A DNA stretch of 64,000 nucleotides, taken from positions 248,001 through 312,000 of the forward strand of contig NZ_JAUQON010000001.1 of assembly GCF_030580955.1 (NCBI RefSeq), given 5' to 3'. Of this stretch, positions 40,947 to 49,500 are shown one piece after another. Position numbers and translations under genes: made by a program. The notes below the pieces were generated by a model. That model saw nothing but the letters and a program-made list of their open reading frames with translations. It did no database searches and had not been told where the DNA came from. The DNA comes from Hymenobacter convexus (GTDB lineage Bacteria; Bacteroidota; Bacteroidia; Cytophagales; Hymenobacteraceae). Position 1 is the stretch's first letter. Each line of letters begins with the position of its first letter.

Positions 40947-42713
40947 TTAGGGCGAGGTGGAAGGGGCAGCGGCTTCGCCAATGGCCATGGCTGCAAAGCC
41001 CGGTTTGAGGCTGGTAGGATGCAGGTCGACCAGCCGTTTTTGGGCTGCAATGTGATTTGACAAGAAGAACAGGGGCAGCAAGGGCATTTCCTGCTGCATC
41101 AGCGCCTGAAATTGACGCAGCAGTTGCGCGCGGCGCTGCACGGTGCTGGCCGCCGCAATGGCTTCAATCAACTGGTCGCTCCTGGGGGAGCCGTAGCCCA
41201 GGGTATTGCCCGCCCCAATGGCCTGCGAATGCAGGAAGGACGTGAAATTGAACATGAACGGATTGCCGCGCAGGGCCCGCACGTACATGTCGAACTCGCC
41301 GCTGCGCAGGGCCATGCTAAAAGCGCCCGACTCGGTGGGCTGCAGGCTGACCGGCACGCCAATGCTGGCCGCCGCCGCCTGGAATTGCAGGGCGATGGTG
41401 GCAAAAAGCTGTTCGTCGGCCCGGTAGCGCATCACCAGACGCAGCTGCTGGGGGCCGTGCGCGCCATTGCGCTGCCAGCCGTCCGCGGCCGCGGCGCCGC
41501 GCTGCCAGCCCGCGCGGCGCAACAGGGCCGCGGCCCCGGCCGGGTCGAAAGGCACCGGCGCTAGGCTGTCGTTGTAGTTCAAACGGTCGGTGGGGCTGAC
41601 GAGGCCCACGGTGCGCTGGCCCTGGCCTAGTTCGGTGCCTTTCAAAATGCCCGCCGCATCGATGCAGTGGGCCAGCGCTTGGCGGGTCAGAGCGTCGGAT
41701 AGGGCCGGGTGGCGGGTATTGAATCCCACAGTGACGACGTCGTAGGAGGCCGTGGCGTAAAAATTCAGGTTCGAGCGAGTGGTCGAGGCTTGGCGCAGGC
41801 GCGTGAACTCGCGGGTGGGCATTTGCGGAAAAACGTCGATGTCGCCCCGCTGCAAAGCCAGCGAAGCCGTGGCCGCATCCGGAACAATGACGTAGTCGAG
41901 CCGGGCCGGGCGGGCCTGAAGCGTAAAAGGACGGGGGCGCACCCGGTCAGCCCACCAGTGGGGCTTGCGGCGGAAGCGCAGGTACCGGTCTTTTTCCCAC
42001 TTCACCAGCTGGTAGGGGCCGCAACCGGGCAGGCGAGCAGGCGTTTGGCCCGGGGTGGCGGCCGTGTAGCGCCGGGCCACGGCCTGCAGCACCGCATTGG
42101 GTGCCGCCGTGGCCGGGCGGCGCTGCAACTCGGCCAGCGTGAAACGCCGCATTGCGCCCCTGGGGTCCAGCACGGCTTCGGGAAGCACGAAAAAATCTCC
42201 CGAAGCCTGCACGTATTCCACCGCCTGACTGGTGCAGACGAAGGTGAAACGGCGCGGGTTTCGGGGGTCGAGAAGAATTTCCCGGATGAAACGGTATTGG
42301 CTGCTGGGGGCCTCCGTGGGCAGGCCGGGGCAAAACATCAGCTTGAGGGTGAAGGCCACGTCGGTGGCCAGCACCGGCCGGCCGGTATCCCAGGTAGCTT
42401 CCGGCCGAATGGTGTACTGCAACTGCATCAGCGAATCGCCGAGGAAACGTACGCTCGGCAGGGCTTCGGCCAGGGCCGGGGCAAAGCGATTCGTGGTAAA
42501 ATCGGCCTGAAGCAGGCTGCAGTTCAATAAATAGAGGGCATCGATGGCGGTCTGGTTCGCCAGGGCCAGGGGGTCCAGGTTTTCCGGGTCGTGCGCCCAA
42601 CGAATTTTGAGGGCGCGCTCGGTGGGCCGCTTGGTGGTGCAACCCTGTAGCAGCAAGGCCATTGCAAGACAGAGCCACGCTCCAGCCAGGGAATTTTGCC
42701 TCACGCGATACAT
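40947..42713 (-). CDS. Extracellular peptide-binding lipoprotein (SBP_bac_5)
   Basis: A 588-residue family-5 solute-binding protein for an Opp/Dpp-type importer. The N terminus ends LLLQGCTTK, a lipobox (Cys near residue 25). Family marks are LKIRWAHDPENLDPLALANQTAIDALYLLNCSLL, TWDTGRPVLATDVAFTLKLM, GCGPYQLVKWEKDRYLRFRRKPHWW and VGFNTRHPALSDALTRQALAHCIDAAGIL. In Bacteroidota such proteins often handle peptides. The gene begins 59 bases after the stop of the repeat-peptide gene on the same strand, with no evident terminator between, so the peptide could be cotranscribed. Confidence 0.93.
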   Translation of the reverse strand: MYRVRQNSLAGAWLCLAMALLLQGCTTKRPTERALKIRWAHDPENLDPLALANQTAIDALYLLNCSLLQADFTTNRFAPALAEALPSVRFLGDSLMQLQYTIRPEATWDTGRPVLATDVAFTLKLMFCPGLPTEAPSSQYRFIREILLDPRNPRRFTFVCTSQAVEYVQASGDFFVLPEAVLDPRGAMRRFTLAELQRRPATAAPNAVLQAVARRYTAATPGQTPARLPGCGPYQLVKWEKDRYLRFRRKPHWWADRVRPRPFTLQARPARLDYVIVPDAATASLALQRGDIDVFPQMPTREFTRLRQASTTRSNLNFYATASYDVVTVGFNTRHPALSDALTRQALAHCIDAAGILKGTELGQGQRTVGLVSPTDRLNYNDSLAPVPFDPAGAAALLRRAGWQRGAAAADGWQRNGAHGPQQLRLVMRYRADEQLFATIALQFQAAAASIGVPVSLQPTESGAFSMALRSGEFDMYVRALRGNPFMFNFTSFLHSQAIGAGNTLGYGSPRSDQLIEAIAAASTVQRRAQLLRQFQALMQQEMPLLPLFFLSNHIAAQKRLVDLHPTSLKPGFAAMAIGEAAAPSTSP

Positions 42714-42772
42714 TCAGACTATACTAGCCCAGCTACAGTGAGCAGGCAATATAGGCACGAAACGGCAGTGCT

Positions 42773-43171
42773 TTATTGGGCAGCGATGTCGCCGGCCCAG
42801 CCGCCGGTGCCGCCGGCAATGTCGCCAGCCCAACCGCCCGTGCCGCCAGCCGTGCTAATGTCGCCGGCCCAGCCGCCGGTGCCGCCGGCAATGTCACCAG
42901 CCCAGCCGCCCGTGCCGCCAGCAACCGCAATATCGCCGGCCCAGCCGCCGGTGCCGCCGGCAATGTCGCCAGCCCAGCCGCCCGTGCCACCAAAGACACC
43001 CGTATCATCGCCGTCACCGTCGCCGGGGGTGATGTCGCCGGCCCAGCCGCCGGTACCGCCCAGGTTGGTCACGGTGGTTGCGTTCGTGGTGTTAGTCAGG
43101 GCCGCATCCGAAGGGGCGGGGGAGCAAAGGCTAGCAACTTGAAACAGGGCGATGGTGAGGAGATTCAGCAC
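42773..43171 (-). CDS. Repeat peptide: seven perfect GGTGGWAGDI units
   Basis: A 132-residue protein read from GTG at 43171; no in-frame ATG exists upstream or within. Residues 1-24 are hydrophobic (MLNLLTIALFQVASLCSPAP) and could serve export, though basic residues are lacking; residues 25-37 are Asn/Thr-rich. From residue 38 to 129 the unit GGTGGWAGDI occurs seven times. Spacers after units are: a 13-residue Asp/Gly segment (TPGDGDGDDTGVF), then A, AVA, A, STA, A, and AAQ at the end, i.e. a 24-residue dimer period. DNA copies differ at third positions, and all such changes are silent on this strand. It lies upstream of a peptide-importer operon. Possible roles: secreted signal or multi-core precursor, or structural peptide. 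Unrecognised family. Confidence 0.65.
   Translation of the reverse strand: MLNLLTIALFQVASLCSPAPSDAALTNTTNATTVTNLGGTGGWAGDITPGDGDGDDTGVFGGTGGWAGDIAGGTGGWAGDIAVAGGTGGWAGDIAGGTGGWAGDISTAGGTGGWAGDIAGGTGGWAGDIAAQ
42785..43060. repeat. Seven tandem 30-base coding repeats
   Basis: On the plus strand each unit reads close to AATGTCGCCGGCCCAGCCGC followed by CGGTGCCGCC. Odd units (first, third, fifth, seventh from 42785) carry GGTGCC and GGCC; even units carry CGTGCC and AGCC, indicating duplication of a two-unit block. Confidence 0.95.
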
Positions 43172-43540
43172 GGTGGTTAAGACTTAAAATGTGTGTCAGC
43201 TATTTGAACAACACAAAGTTGGGGGTTGCCAGAACCGTGCAAAAGGACATTTTTGCCCTAAAATTGACTTGTATGTAAATTATAAGTTTTTTAAATAAAA
43301 AAAGAAAAAATATAGAAGAATGCCTTACTTGTTTTTAAATAAACTTTTTTTTTATGCACTGTCAGAAAAAACACTCAATTTGTGACTTCTAAGCTCCAAA
43401 ACGGCCACGAATACTCACAATACAAAGGTTGCCGGACTCTTGCTTTGAAAAAAGGAAGAAATCCGCGTTTTTGTGACGTCGGTTTTGAGGGCTTGATTTA
43501 GATGAAAAGCCCATTTACACGCCATCAGCGCATATTTTAG
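43172..43540. other. AT-rich divergent spacer between repeat peptide and TPR gene
   Basis: About 370 bases, strikingly AT-rich (long A/T runs at 43270-43360). It must contain the promoters of both genes; no perfect TAnnTTTG was found, but TATTTTAG (one mismatch) ends just before the ATG at 43541. TTGTGACGTCG occurs at 43472-43482 and again at 43569-43579, inside the start of the gene. Confidence 0.6.
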
Positions 43541-45064
43541 ATGAATGAAATTGCAAATTTGGCGCGAATTGTGACGTCGCGTAGTCTGAGCTCTTTGCCG
43601 GTATTGGACCTGAATAGCCGCCAGCCGAACAAAGAGAACCTGTTTGTCAAGACCCTGGCCAAGACCCCCGACGCCACCCAGTTGCAGGTGGTGAAGGCCT
43701 TATATGGCAAGGCCACGACGGCCAACGTGCGGGCCCTGCAAAAGCTGCAGTCGCGGGTGCGCAGCAAATTGCTCAACCAGCTTTATTTCCTGGACCATTC
43801 CGACCCCCGGCACCTCGTGTCGCGCCGCTACGAGCTCGAGTGCCTGGATATGTTGCACAAGGTAAGTATTTTATACGCCGAGCGCGAGTACAAACTTTCG
43901 GAGCGGCTGCTGCAGCGCTGCCTGGCGCTGGCCGAAAAAGGCGAGTTCACGCAGTATGCCGTGCTGTGCGCCCGCATGCTGCGCAACCTGCACGCCGAAA
44001 AACGCGATGCCATTCCTTATAAAGAAGCGGCCAAGGTGCTCGCGCGCGTGCAGCAGGTGCTGGCGTTGGAGGACGAAGCCGAGCAGCTGTACACCGCCAC
44101 CCAACTGGCCCTGAGCGGCACCGTAGCCACGCGCCGGGCCGTGCTGGCGGTGCTGCCCGACCGTATTGCCCAACTCGAAGCCCTGCACCGCAAGGCCCGC
44201 AGTTTCACTACCTACAATGTGGTGTACCGGGCGCGGCTGGCCTATGAAGAGCTGCAGGGCAATTTCCAGGAAATGATTCGGGTGACGGCGGCGGCGTCGC
44301 GCCGTCTGCGCGAGGGCAAGCTGAACGAGCGGCGGTTCGATTTGCGCTTCAACCACTTCGTGAGCATTTATGCCTACCTGCGCAGCCGCCAGCCGGTGCA
44401 GGGCCTGCGCCTGGCCGAGGAATACAACCGGGATTTTCACCCCTCGTCCAACAACTGGTTTTACTTCCAGGAGCACCACGTGCTGCTGGCGCTGCACGCC
44501 GAGCAGTACGAGCGGGCCCAGCAGCTGATGGAGGTCATTACCAAAAACCCGGCCTACCTCATTCAGCGCGAGGCGGCTTTGCAGCGCTGGGATTTGTACC
44601 GGGCCTACATCGACTTTGTGTTGCCGCCGCCGCGGCCGTCCGTGGCCCGGCAGCGCCAAATGGCGCAGTGGGTGCTGCAGCTGCCCGAATACAGCCGCGA
44701 CAAACGCGGGCACAACGTAGCCATCCTGGTACTGCAGCTGCTGCACTTCCTGCGCGAACGCAACCTAGAAGCCGTGCTGCTGCGCCTAGAACGCCTGCGC
44801 AAGTACCAGCAGCGGCATTTGTACGAGCCTACTACGGTGCGCAGCCGGCTTTTTTTACGTTTGCTGCAAGTGATTGTGGAAAAGAACTTCGATGCGACGA
44901 AGGCGGCCGAGCGCGGCAAAGCGCTACTACAGCAACTACACGACACAGCCCCCCCTGGCGAAGCTTTCGCAGAAGTAGAAATTATCCCGTACGAACACCT
45001 TTGGCAGCTGGTGCTGAAGCTGTTGCGCGAAGGCGCGCCGGTGGCGAACGAAACGGGGGCGTAG
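43541..45064 (+). CDS. Helical-repeat (TPR-like) protein, possible peptide receptor or regulator
   Basis: A 507-residue cytoplasmic protein, no signal or membrane helix. It starts MNEIANLARIVTSRSLSSLPVLDLNSRQPNKENLF and then has a basic helical part (LYGKATTANVRALQKLQSRVRSKLLNQLYFLDHSDP) and a long series of paired helices with TPR character: SERLLQRCLALAEKGEFTQYAVLCARMLRNLHAEK, YRARLAYEELQGNFQEMI, YEQAQQLMEVI-type segments, LRERNLEAVLLRLERLRKYQQRHL. I recall a Bacteroidota family with the same N terminus and K-L-x-S-R-[LV]-[RK] segment, of unknown function. It is divergent from the repeat peptide and importer genes. No HTH is evident, so direct DNA binding is unproven. Confidence 0.75.
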   Translation: MNEIANLARIVTSRSLSSLPVLDLNSRQPNKENLFVKTLAKTPDATQLQVVKALYGKATTANVRALQKLQSRVRSKLLNQLYFLDHSDPRHLVSRRYELECLDMLHKVSILYAEREYKLSERLLQRCLALAEKGEFTQYAVLCARMLRNLHAEKRDAIPYKEAAKVLARVQQVLALEDEAEQLYTATQLALSGTVATRRAVLAVLPDRIAQLEALHRKARSFTTYNVVYRARLAYEELQGNFQEMIRVTAAASRRLREGKLNERRFDLRFNHFVSIYAYLRSRQPVQGLRLAEEYNRDFHPSSNNWFYFQEHHVLLALHAEQYERAQQLMEVITKNPAYLIQREAALQRWDLYRAYIDFVLPPPRPSVARQRQMAQWVLQLPEYSRDKRGHNVAILVLQLLHFLRERNLEAVLLRLERLRKYQQRHLYEPTTVRSRLFLRLLQVIVEKNFDATKAAERGKALLQQLHDTAPPGEAFAEVEIIPYEHLWQLVLKLLREGAPVANETGA

Positions 45065-45076
45065 TGTCTAATAAGG

Positions 45077-45117
45077 AAAGCCCGTCATGCAGCGCAGAGC
45101 GAAGCATGACGGGCTTT
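45077..45117. terminator. Terminator derived from a family-A repeat
   Basis: AAAGCCCGTCATGC and GCATGACGGGCTTTT pair around AGCGCAGAGCGAA. The arms contain the GTCATGC core of the palindromic repeats, shortened to about 40 bases and followed by T residues. It follows the TPR gene. Confidence 0.8.
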
Positions 45118-45146
45118 TGCGCCTTTCGTCCTTCATTAATCATTAA

Positions 45147-45770
45147 TTATGGCTCCACCACGATTTGGCGCGAGACGCAGTGGCTCTGGATGCAGGCCTG
45201 GGAGCCGTAGCCGCGCATGCTGAAGCGCACGGCATAGGTGCCGGGGCGGCGAAACGTGTGCTCAGCGGTGCGGCCCTTCTGCACGGTGCCGTCGCGAAAG
45301 TCCCACACAAACTGCACGTTCTGGCAGGTGAGGAGCTGGGCTTCGGGCGAGGCGAAAGACACCGGCTGCCCCACGCGCACGCGGGTGGTGGAGGCGGTGA
45401 AATCGACCACGTCCTGCGCCACGAGGTTGATGGGAATGTATTTCTGGCCGGTGCGCACCTCGCCGGTTTTATCCACAATGACGTCGAGCTGGACGACGTA
45501 GTTCTTGCGCTCTTTATAGCAGTGCGTAATCTGGGGGCCGGTGAGGGTGGTGCCGTCGCCCATCTGCCACTTGTAGGTGAAGGGGCCGGCGACTTCGTCG
45601 ATGGAGCCGCGGCCGTCGAGGTCGACGCAGAGCATGCGCGGCAGGGGCGGCCCGCAGTTCACGCTGGTGGTGTCGCCGGCCTGCTGGGCGCGGGCGGCGG
45701 AGCTTATCAACAAGAGGAGAAAGACAGAAACGGCAAAAATGCCGCGGCCGGGTACAAACTGGAAGCGCAT
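45147..45770 (-). CDS. Secreted PKD-domain protein
   Basis: A 207-residue exported protein with a signal peptide (MRFQFVPGRGIFAVSVFLLLLISSAARAQ) and two PKD-like beta-sandwich domains. The first has YKWQMGDGTTLTGPQITHCYKERKNYVVQLDVIV, the second VQFVWDFRDGTVQKGRTAEHTFRRPGTYAVRFSMRG, which show the W-x-F-x-D-G and H-x-F-x-x-x-G-x-Y-x-V patterns. There is no sorting domain. It lies 45 bases after the LytTR regulator on the same strand, so it may belong to the kinase/regulator operon. Function unknown; adhesion or envelope binding is plausible. Confidence 0.85.
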   Translation of the reverse strand: MRFQFVPGRGIFAVSVFLLLLISSAARAQQAGDTTSVNCGPPLPRMLCVDLDGRGSIDEVAGPFTYKWQMGDGTTLTGPQITHCYKERKNYVVQLDVIVDKTGEVRTGQKYIPINLVAQDVVDFTASTTRVRVGQPVSFASPEAQLLTCQNVQFVWDFRDGTVQKGRTAEHTFRRPGTYAVRFSMRGYGSQACIQSHCVSRQIVVEP

Positions 45771-45815
45771 GCGAAGAAGAAAAGCGTGAAAAATAACGCG
45801 GCTTGCGTGCGCGGT

Positions 45816-46538
45816 TTAAAACTTGTTGAGGCGCTGCATCACATCGCGCAGATAGGTCTGGCCCACGGGAATCTGCTTGCCTTCCACGGTGAGCATGTTG
45901 TCTTCCAGCGCCTGGATGTGGTTGACGTTGACGATGAAAGAGCGGTGTACTCGTACGAACTGATTGCTCGGGAATTTCTCCTCCACGCCCTTCATGGTGC
46001 TGTATACGATGAGCTTGCTCTGCTTGGTGATGATGTGCACATAGTCGCCGAGGGCCTCCACGTAGCGGACGTCGGCGAAGGAGACGCGCACCAGCTTGTT
46101 GTCGACTTTGACGAAGGTAAACTCGTTGTTGGCCGCGGCTTCGATGTTTTCGGCGCCCGCAGATGCCTGGCGCTCGGTCATTTCGAGGGCTTTCTGAGCG
46201 GCTTGCAGGAAGCGGGCGTAGCTCACGGGCTTCACCAAGTAGTCGACCACGGCGTGCTCGAACGCCTGCACCGCGTAGTCCTTGCTGCTCGTGATGAGCA
46301 CCACCAGCGGCGGGTGCTGCAAGGTGCGCAGCAGCTCGATGCCCGACATGAGGGGCATTTCCACGTCCAGAAACAGCAGGTCGACGGGCTGGGTGCGCAG
46401 AGCCTCGGCGGCTTCTACGGGGTTGGTGTAGCTGCCGGCGGCGGTGAGGAAAGGCGTGTTGTTGATGCAATTGAGCACCACTTGCACCGACAGCGGGTCG
46501 TCGTCGACAACCAAACAACTTAGTACAGAAGCAGACAT
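45816..46538 (-). CDS. LytTR-family response regulator
   Basis: A 240-residue two-component regulator. Residues 1-120 are a receiver domain (SCLVVDDDPLSVQVVL with acidic Asp cluster; phosphorylated Asp in LLFLDVEMPLMSGIEL; Lys in YLVKPVSYARFL). Residues 140-240 are a LytTR DNA-binding domain (TFVKVDNKLVRVSFADVRYVEALGDYVHIITKQSKLIVYSTMKGVEEKFPSNQFVRVHRSFIVNVNHIQAL). It follows the hybrid kinase gene by 53 bases on the same strand, so both are likely one unit; the kinase also has its own receiver domain, so the phosphate route is uncertain. Confidence 0.95.
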   Translation of the reverse strand: MSASVLSCLVVDDDPLSVQVVLNCINNTPFLTAAGSYTNPVEAAEALRTQPVDLLFLDVEMPLMSGIELLRTLQHPPLVVLITSSKDYAVQAFEHAVVDYLVKPVSYARFLQAAQKALEMTERQASAGAENIEAAANNEFTFVKVDNKLVRVSFADVRYVEALGDYVHIITKQSKLIVYSTMKGVEEKFPSNQFVRVHRSFIVNVNHIQALEDNMLTVEGKQIPVGQTYLRDVMQRLNKF

Positions 46539-46591
46539 AGCAGCGAAAGGTGGGCGTAAGGAAAAACGAAAGTAACCGGTGCCGTCGATTT

Positions 46592-49500
46592 CTAAGCCGG
46601 CGCCCGGGCTTCGAGCTGCGGATAGAGCTCGGCCAACTGCTGGCGGATGGACTCGACCAACGGCTCGCAGTAGGGGTGGGCCGGGTGCTTGGCGGCGCGT
46701 TCCAGCTCGTCGAGCTGGGTGTGCAGCACCGGCACGCCGAAGTAGGCCACCTGGCCTTTCAGTTTGTGGGCGGTGCCGGCCAGCGCGGCCGGGTTATCGA
46801 CGCAGTTGGCGGCCAAAAGGGCTTCCAGGGCCGGCGCTTCGGCTAGGAACGTGCCCACAATCTGGCGCAGGAAGCCTTCGTTGCCACCCGCCAATTCTTC
46901 GAGCAAGTGCCAGTCGGGTTTGATGGTAACGTTGGCCGGGGGGGCCACCGGCGCGGCGGTTGATGACCCTGCCTCGCTGACTGGAGCCAACGAGCGACCC
47001 GTGAAATGCGCTAGGCGGGCATACAGCACGGCCGGCTCGAAAGGCTTGGCCAGCGTGTCGTTCATGCCGGCGGCCAGGGCCAGCACCCGGTCTTCGGGCA
47101 GCACCGAGGCGGTGAGGCCGATGATGGGAAACTGGCCGGCGTCGGGGAATAGGGCGCGCAGGCGGCGGGCGGCCTCGTAGCCGTCCATTTCGGGCATTTG
47201 CACGTCCATCAGCACGGCGTCGAAGGGCTGGGGCGCGGCGCTGGCGGCTTCCACGGCCAGGCGGCCGTTTTCGGCGATGACGACCTGCACGTTCCAGGCT
47301 TCGAGGGTTTTGCGGGCCACGAGTTGGTTGAGGGCGTTGTCTTCGGCCACCAGCACGCGCAGGGCGGGCTCGAAGGGCGCGAGCAGGCCGGCGTGGGCTT
47401 CGGGCTGAGCGGCGCTGGCGTCGGCCACTTCGTAGGGCAGCTCAAAGAAAAACTCCGAGCCCTGGCCTTCTTCGCTGCGCACGCCGAGCTGGCCGCCGTG
47501 CAGCTGCACGAGGTTGCGGGCAATGCTCAGGCCCAGGCCCGTGCCGCCAAACTCGCGCGTAGTGGAAGTATTGGCCTGCGAAAAATCTTCGAAAATGGCC
47601 CCCAGCTTATCCTGCGGAATGCCAATGCCGGTATCGCGCACGGCGAAGCGGATTGTTGAATTGGCGGATGGGTGGATGGATGAATGGGTAGAAGCTGAAG
47701 CCGCTCCGGTTGCTGCGGAATCGGTCGGTTCCACGGCTTCCACCGTGACCGTGACGCCGCCCTGGCGGGTAAACTTGATGGCGTTGCCGACCAGATTGAC
47801 CAGAATCTGGTTCAGGCGCACCGGGTCACCGAGTACGGCGGCGGGCACGTTGTCGGCTACTTTTATTTGCAGCGCGAGGCCTTTGCTTTCGGTGGCAAAC
47901 TTGAACATGGCCCCGAGGCGGCGCACGGCTTCGGGCAGGCGGAAGGGCACCTGCTCCAGCGACAGCTTGCCGGCTTCCATCTTGGAGCTGTCGAGGATGT
48001 CGTTGATGATGACCAGCAGGTTTTGCGACGACGACTCGATGGCTGTGAGATACTCGGCCTGCTCCGCTGTGGGCCGGGTGGCTTGCAGCAGGTTGGTGAG
48101 GCCGATGACGGCGTTCATCGGCGTGCGGATTTCATGGCTCATATTGGCCAAAAACTGCGCCTTGGCCCGGCGCGAAGCCTCGGCCGCGTCGCGGGCCACC
48201 ACCAAATCGGCATTAATATCCTCAATCTGCGCCTTTTGCTGACGCAGCTCGGCGGTGCGCTGGCGCACGGTGCGCTCCAGCACAAATTGCGTGCGACGCA
48301 GTGTGCGCTCCCGGAACCGAACCAGGCCAAAAACCACGCCCCCAAGGCTCAGCAACGCGAAAGTGGCAAACCACCACGTGCGCCAAAACGGGGTGGCAAT
48401 GCCGAAGCCAGAGGCCACGATTTTGCTCCACGGGCCGGCGCTGCCGCGGCGCACCCGCACCTGCAGCTCATAGCGGCCGGCGTCGAGGCCCGGAAATTGG
48501 GCTTCGCCGGCGCGGCTGGGGCGGCTCCACTCGTCGGACAGGCCGCGCAGGCGGAACTGGTATTGCAGCGGCTCGCCAGCCGTGAGGCTGATGCCTTCGA
48601 AAGCAAAAGCCACCCGGTGCCGCGCGGCCGAAAGCTGCCCTAGCGCCTGCACGGGCCGCGCTTCGCCGTCCACTTCGGCGCCGATGAGGGCCAGGCCGGG
48701 CGGCTGGGCCGTGAGCTGCCGCAGGCCGGCCGTGAGGTCGAGGCGGAGCAGGCCGGCGCGGGTGTTGAGCCAGGCCACCGTGCGGCTGCCGGCGTGGTGG
48801 GCCAGCGCGGCCGGGCCCAGGCAGTCGCGCACCAGCAGGTTGTCGGGCGCGGCGAGGGGCGAAAACCGCTGGGTGCGGGCGTGGAGCACCGTTAGCCCCT
48901 CGCGGTGCACCAGCAGCAGGCGCGGCTCTTTGCCGGGCAGCGGCAGCAGGCCGTAGATGTAATCAGAGGGTAACTGGCTGGCTGTGAACTGTTCCCATTT
49001 CTGATTAGGCAGACGGCAAAACAGGCCCTGGCCTTCGGTGCCCACCCAGAGGCGGCCGTCGGCATCTTCGGCAAAGCTGCTCACATCGATGCCTTTTTTG
49101 GTGAGGCGAGCGTAGTCGAAGTCGTTGGTGCGGGGCTCGAAGAAGGCCAACCCGGTGTCGTGGGTGCCAATCCAGACGCGGCCGGTGCGGTCGGCCAGCA
49201 GGGCCGTGATGGTGTTGTGCAGCAGGCCCTCGGCGGTGGTGAAGTGGCGCAGGGGCTTGGTCGAATCGGCGGGAAGTAGGTAGAGGCCATCGGCGGCGGT
49301 GCCCATCCACAGGCCGGTGCCGGGCGCGTAAGCGAGGGCAGTTACTTCGAAATCATCATTGCCGGACAAGCTCGGCACTGCTACCCCCGGCTGCCCGGGC
49401 GTGGCTACCACATAAAGCCCCGTGGAAGTGCCGAGCCAGAAACCGCCACCCAGCCGGGCCGGGCGCGGCAGCAGGGCTTTCACCGGGTCGCCGGGCAGGG

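Noticed and set aside
42785..43060. CRISPR-like tandem repeats
   Set aside because: Repeat units are separated by 3- or 9-base in-frame codons, not unique spacers, and encode a conserved peptide. No cas gene is near.
42696..43142. Plus-strand frame with repeated MSPAQPPVPPA units through the repeat-peptide region
   Set aside because: It is the mirror of the minus-strand repeats, and third positions coincide, so wobble is silent in both; but one unit has ATA for ATG (Met to Ile) here, while all changes are silent on minus. It also lacks a signal or promoter.
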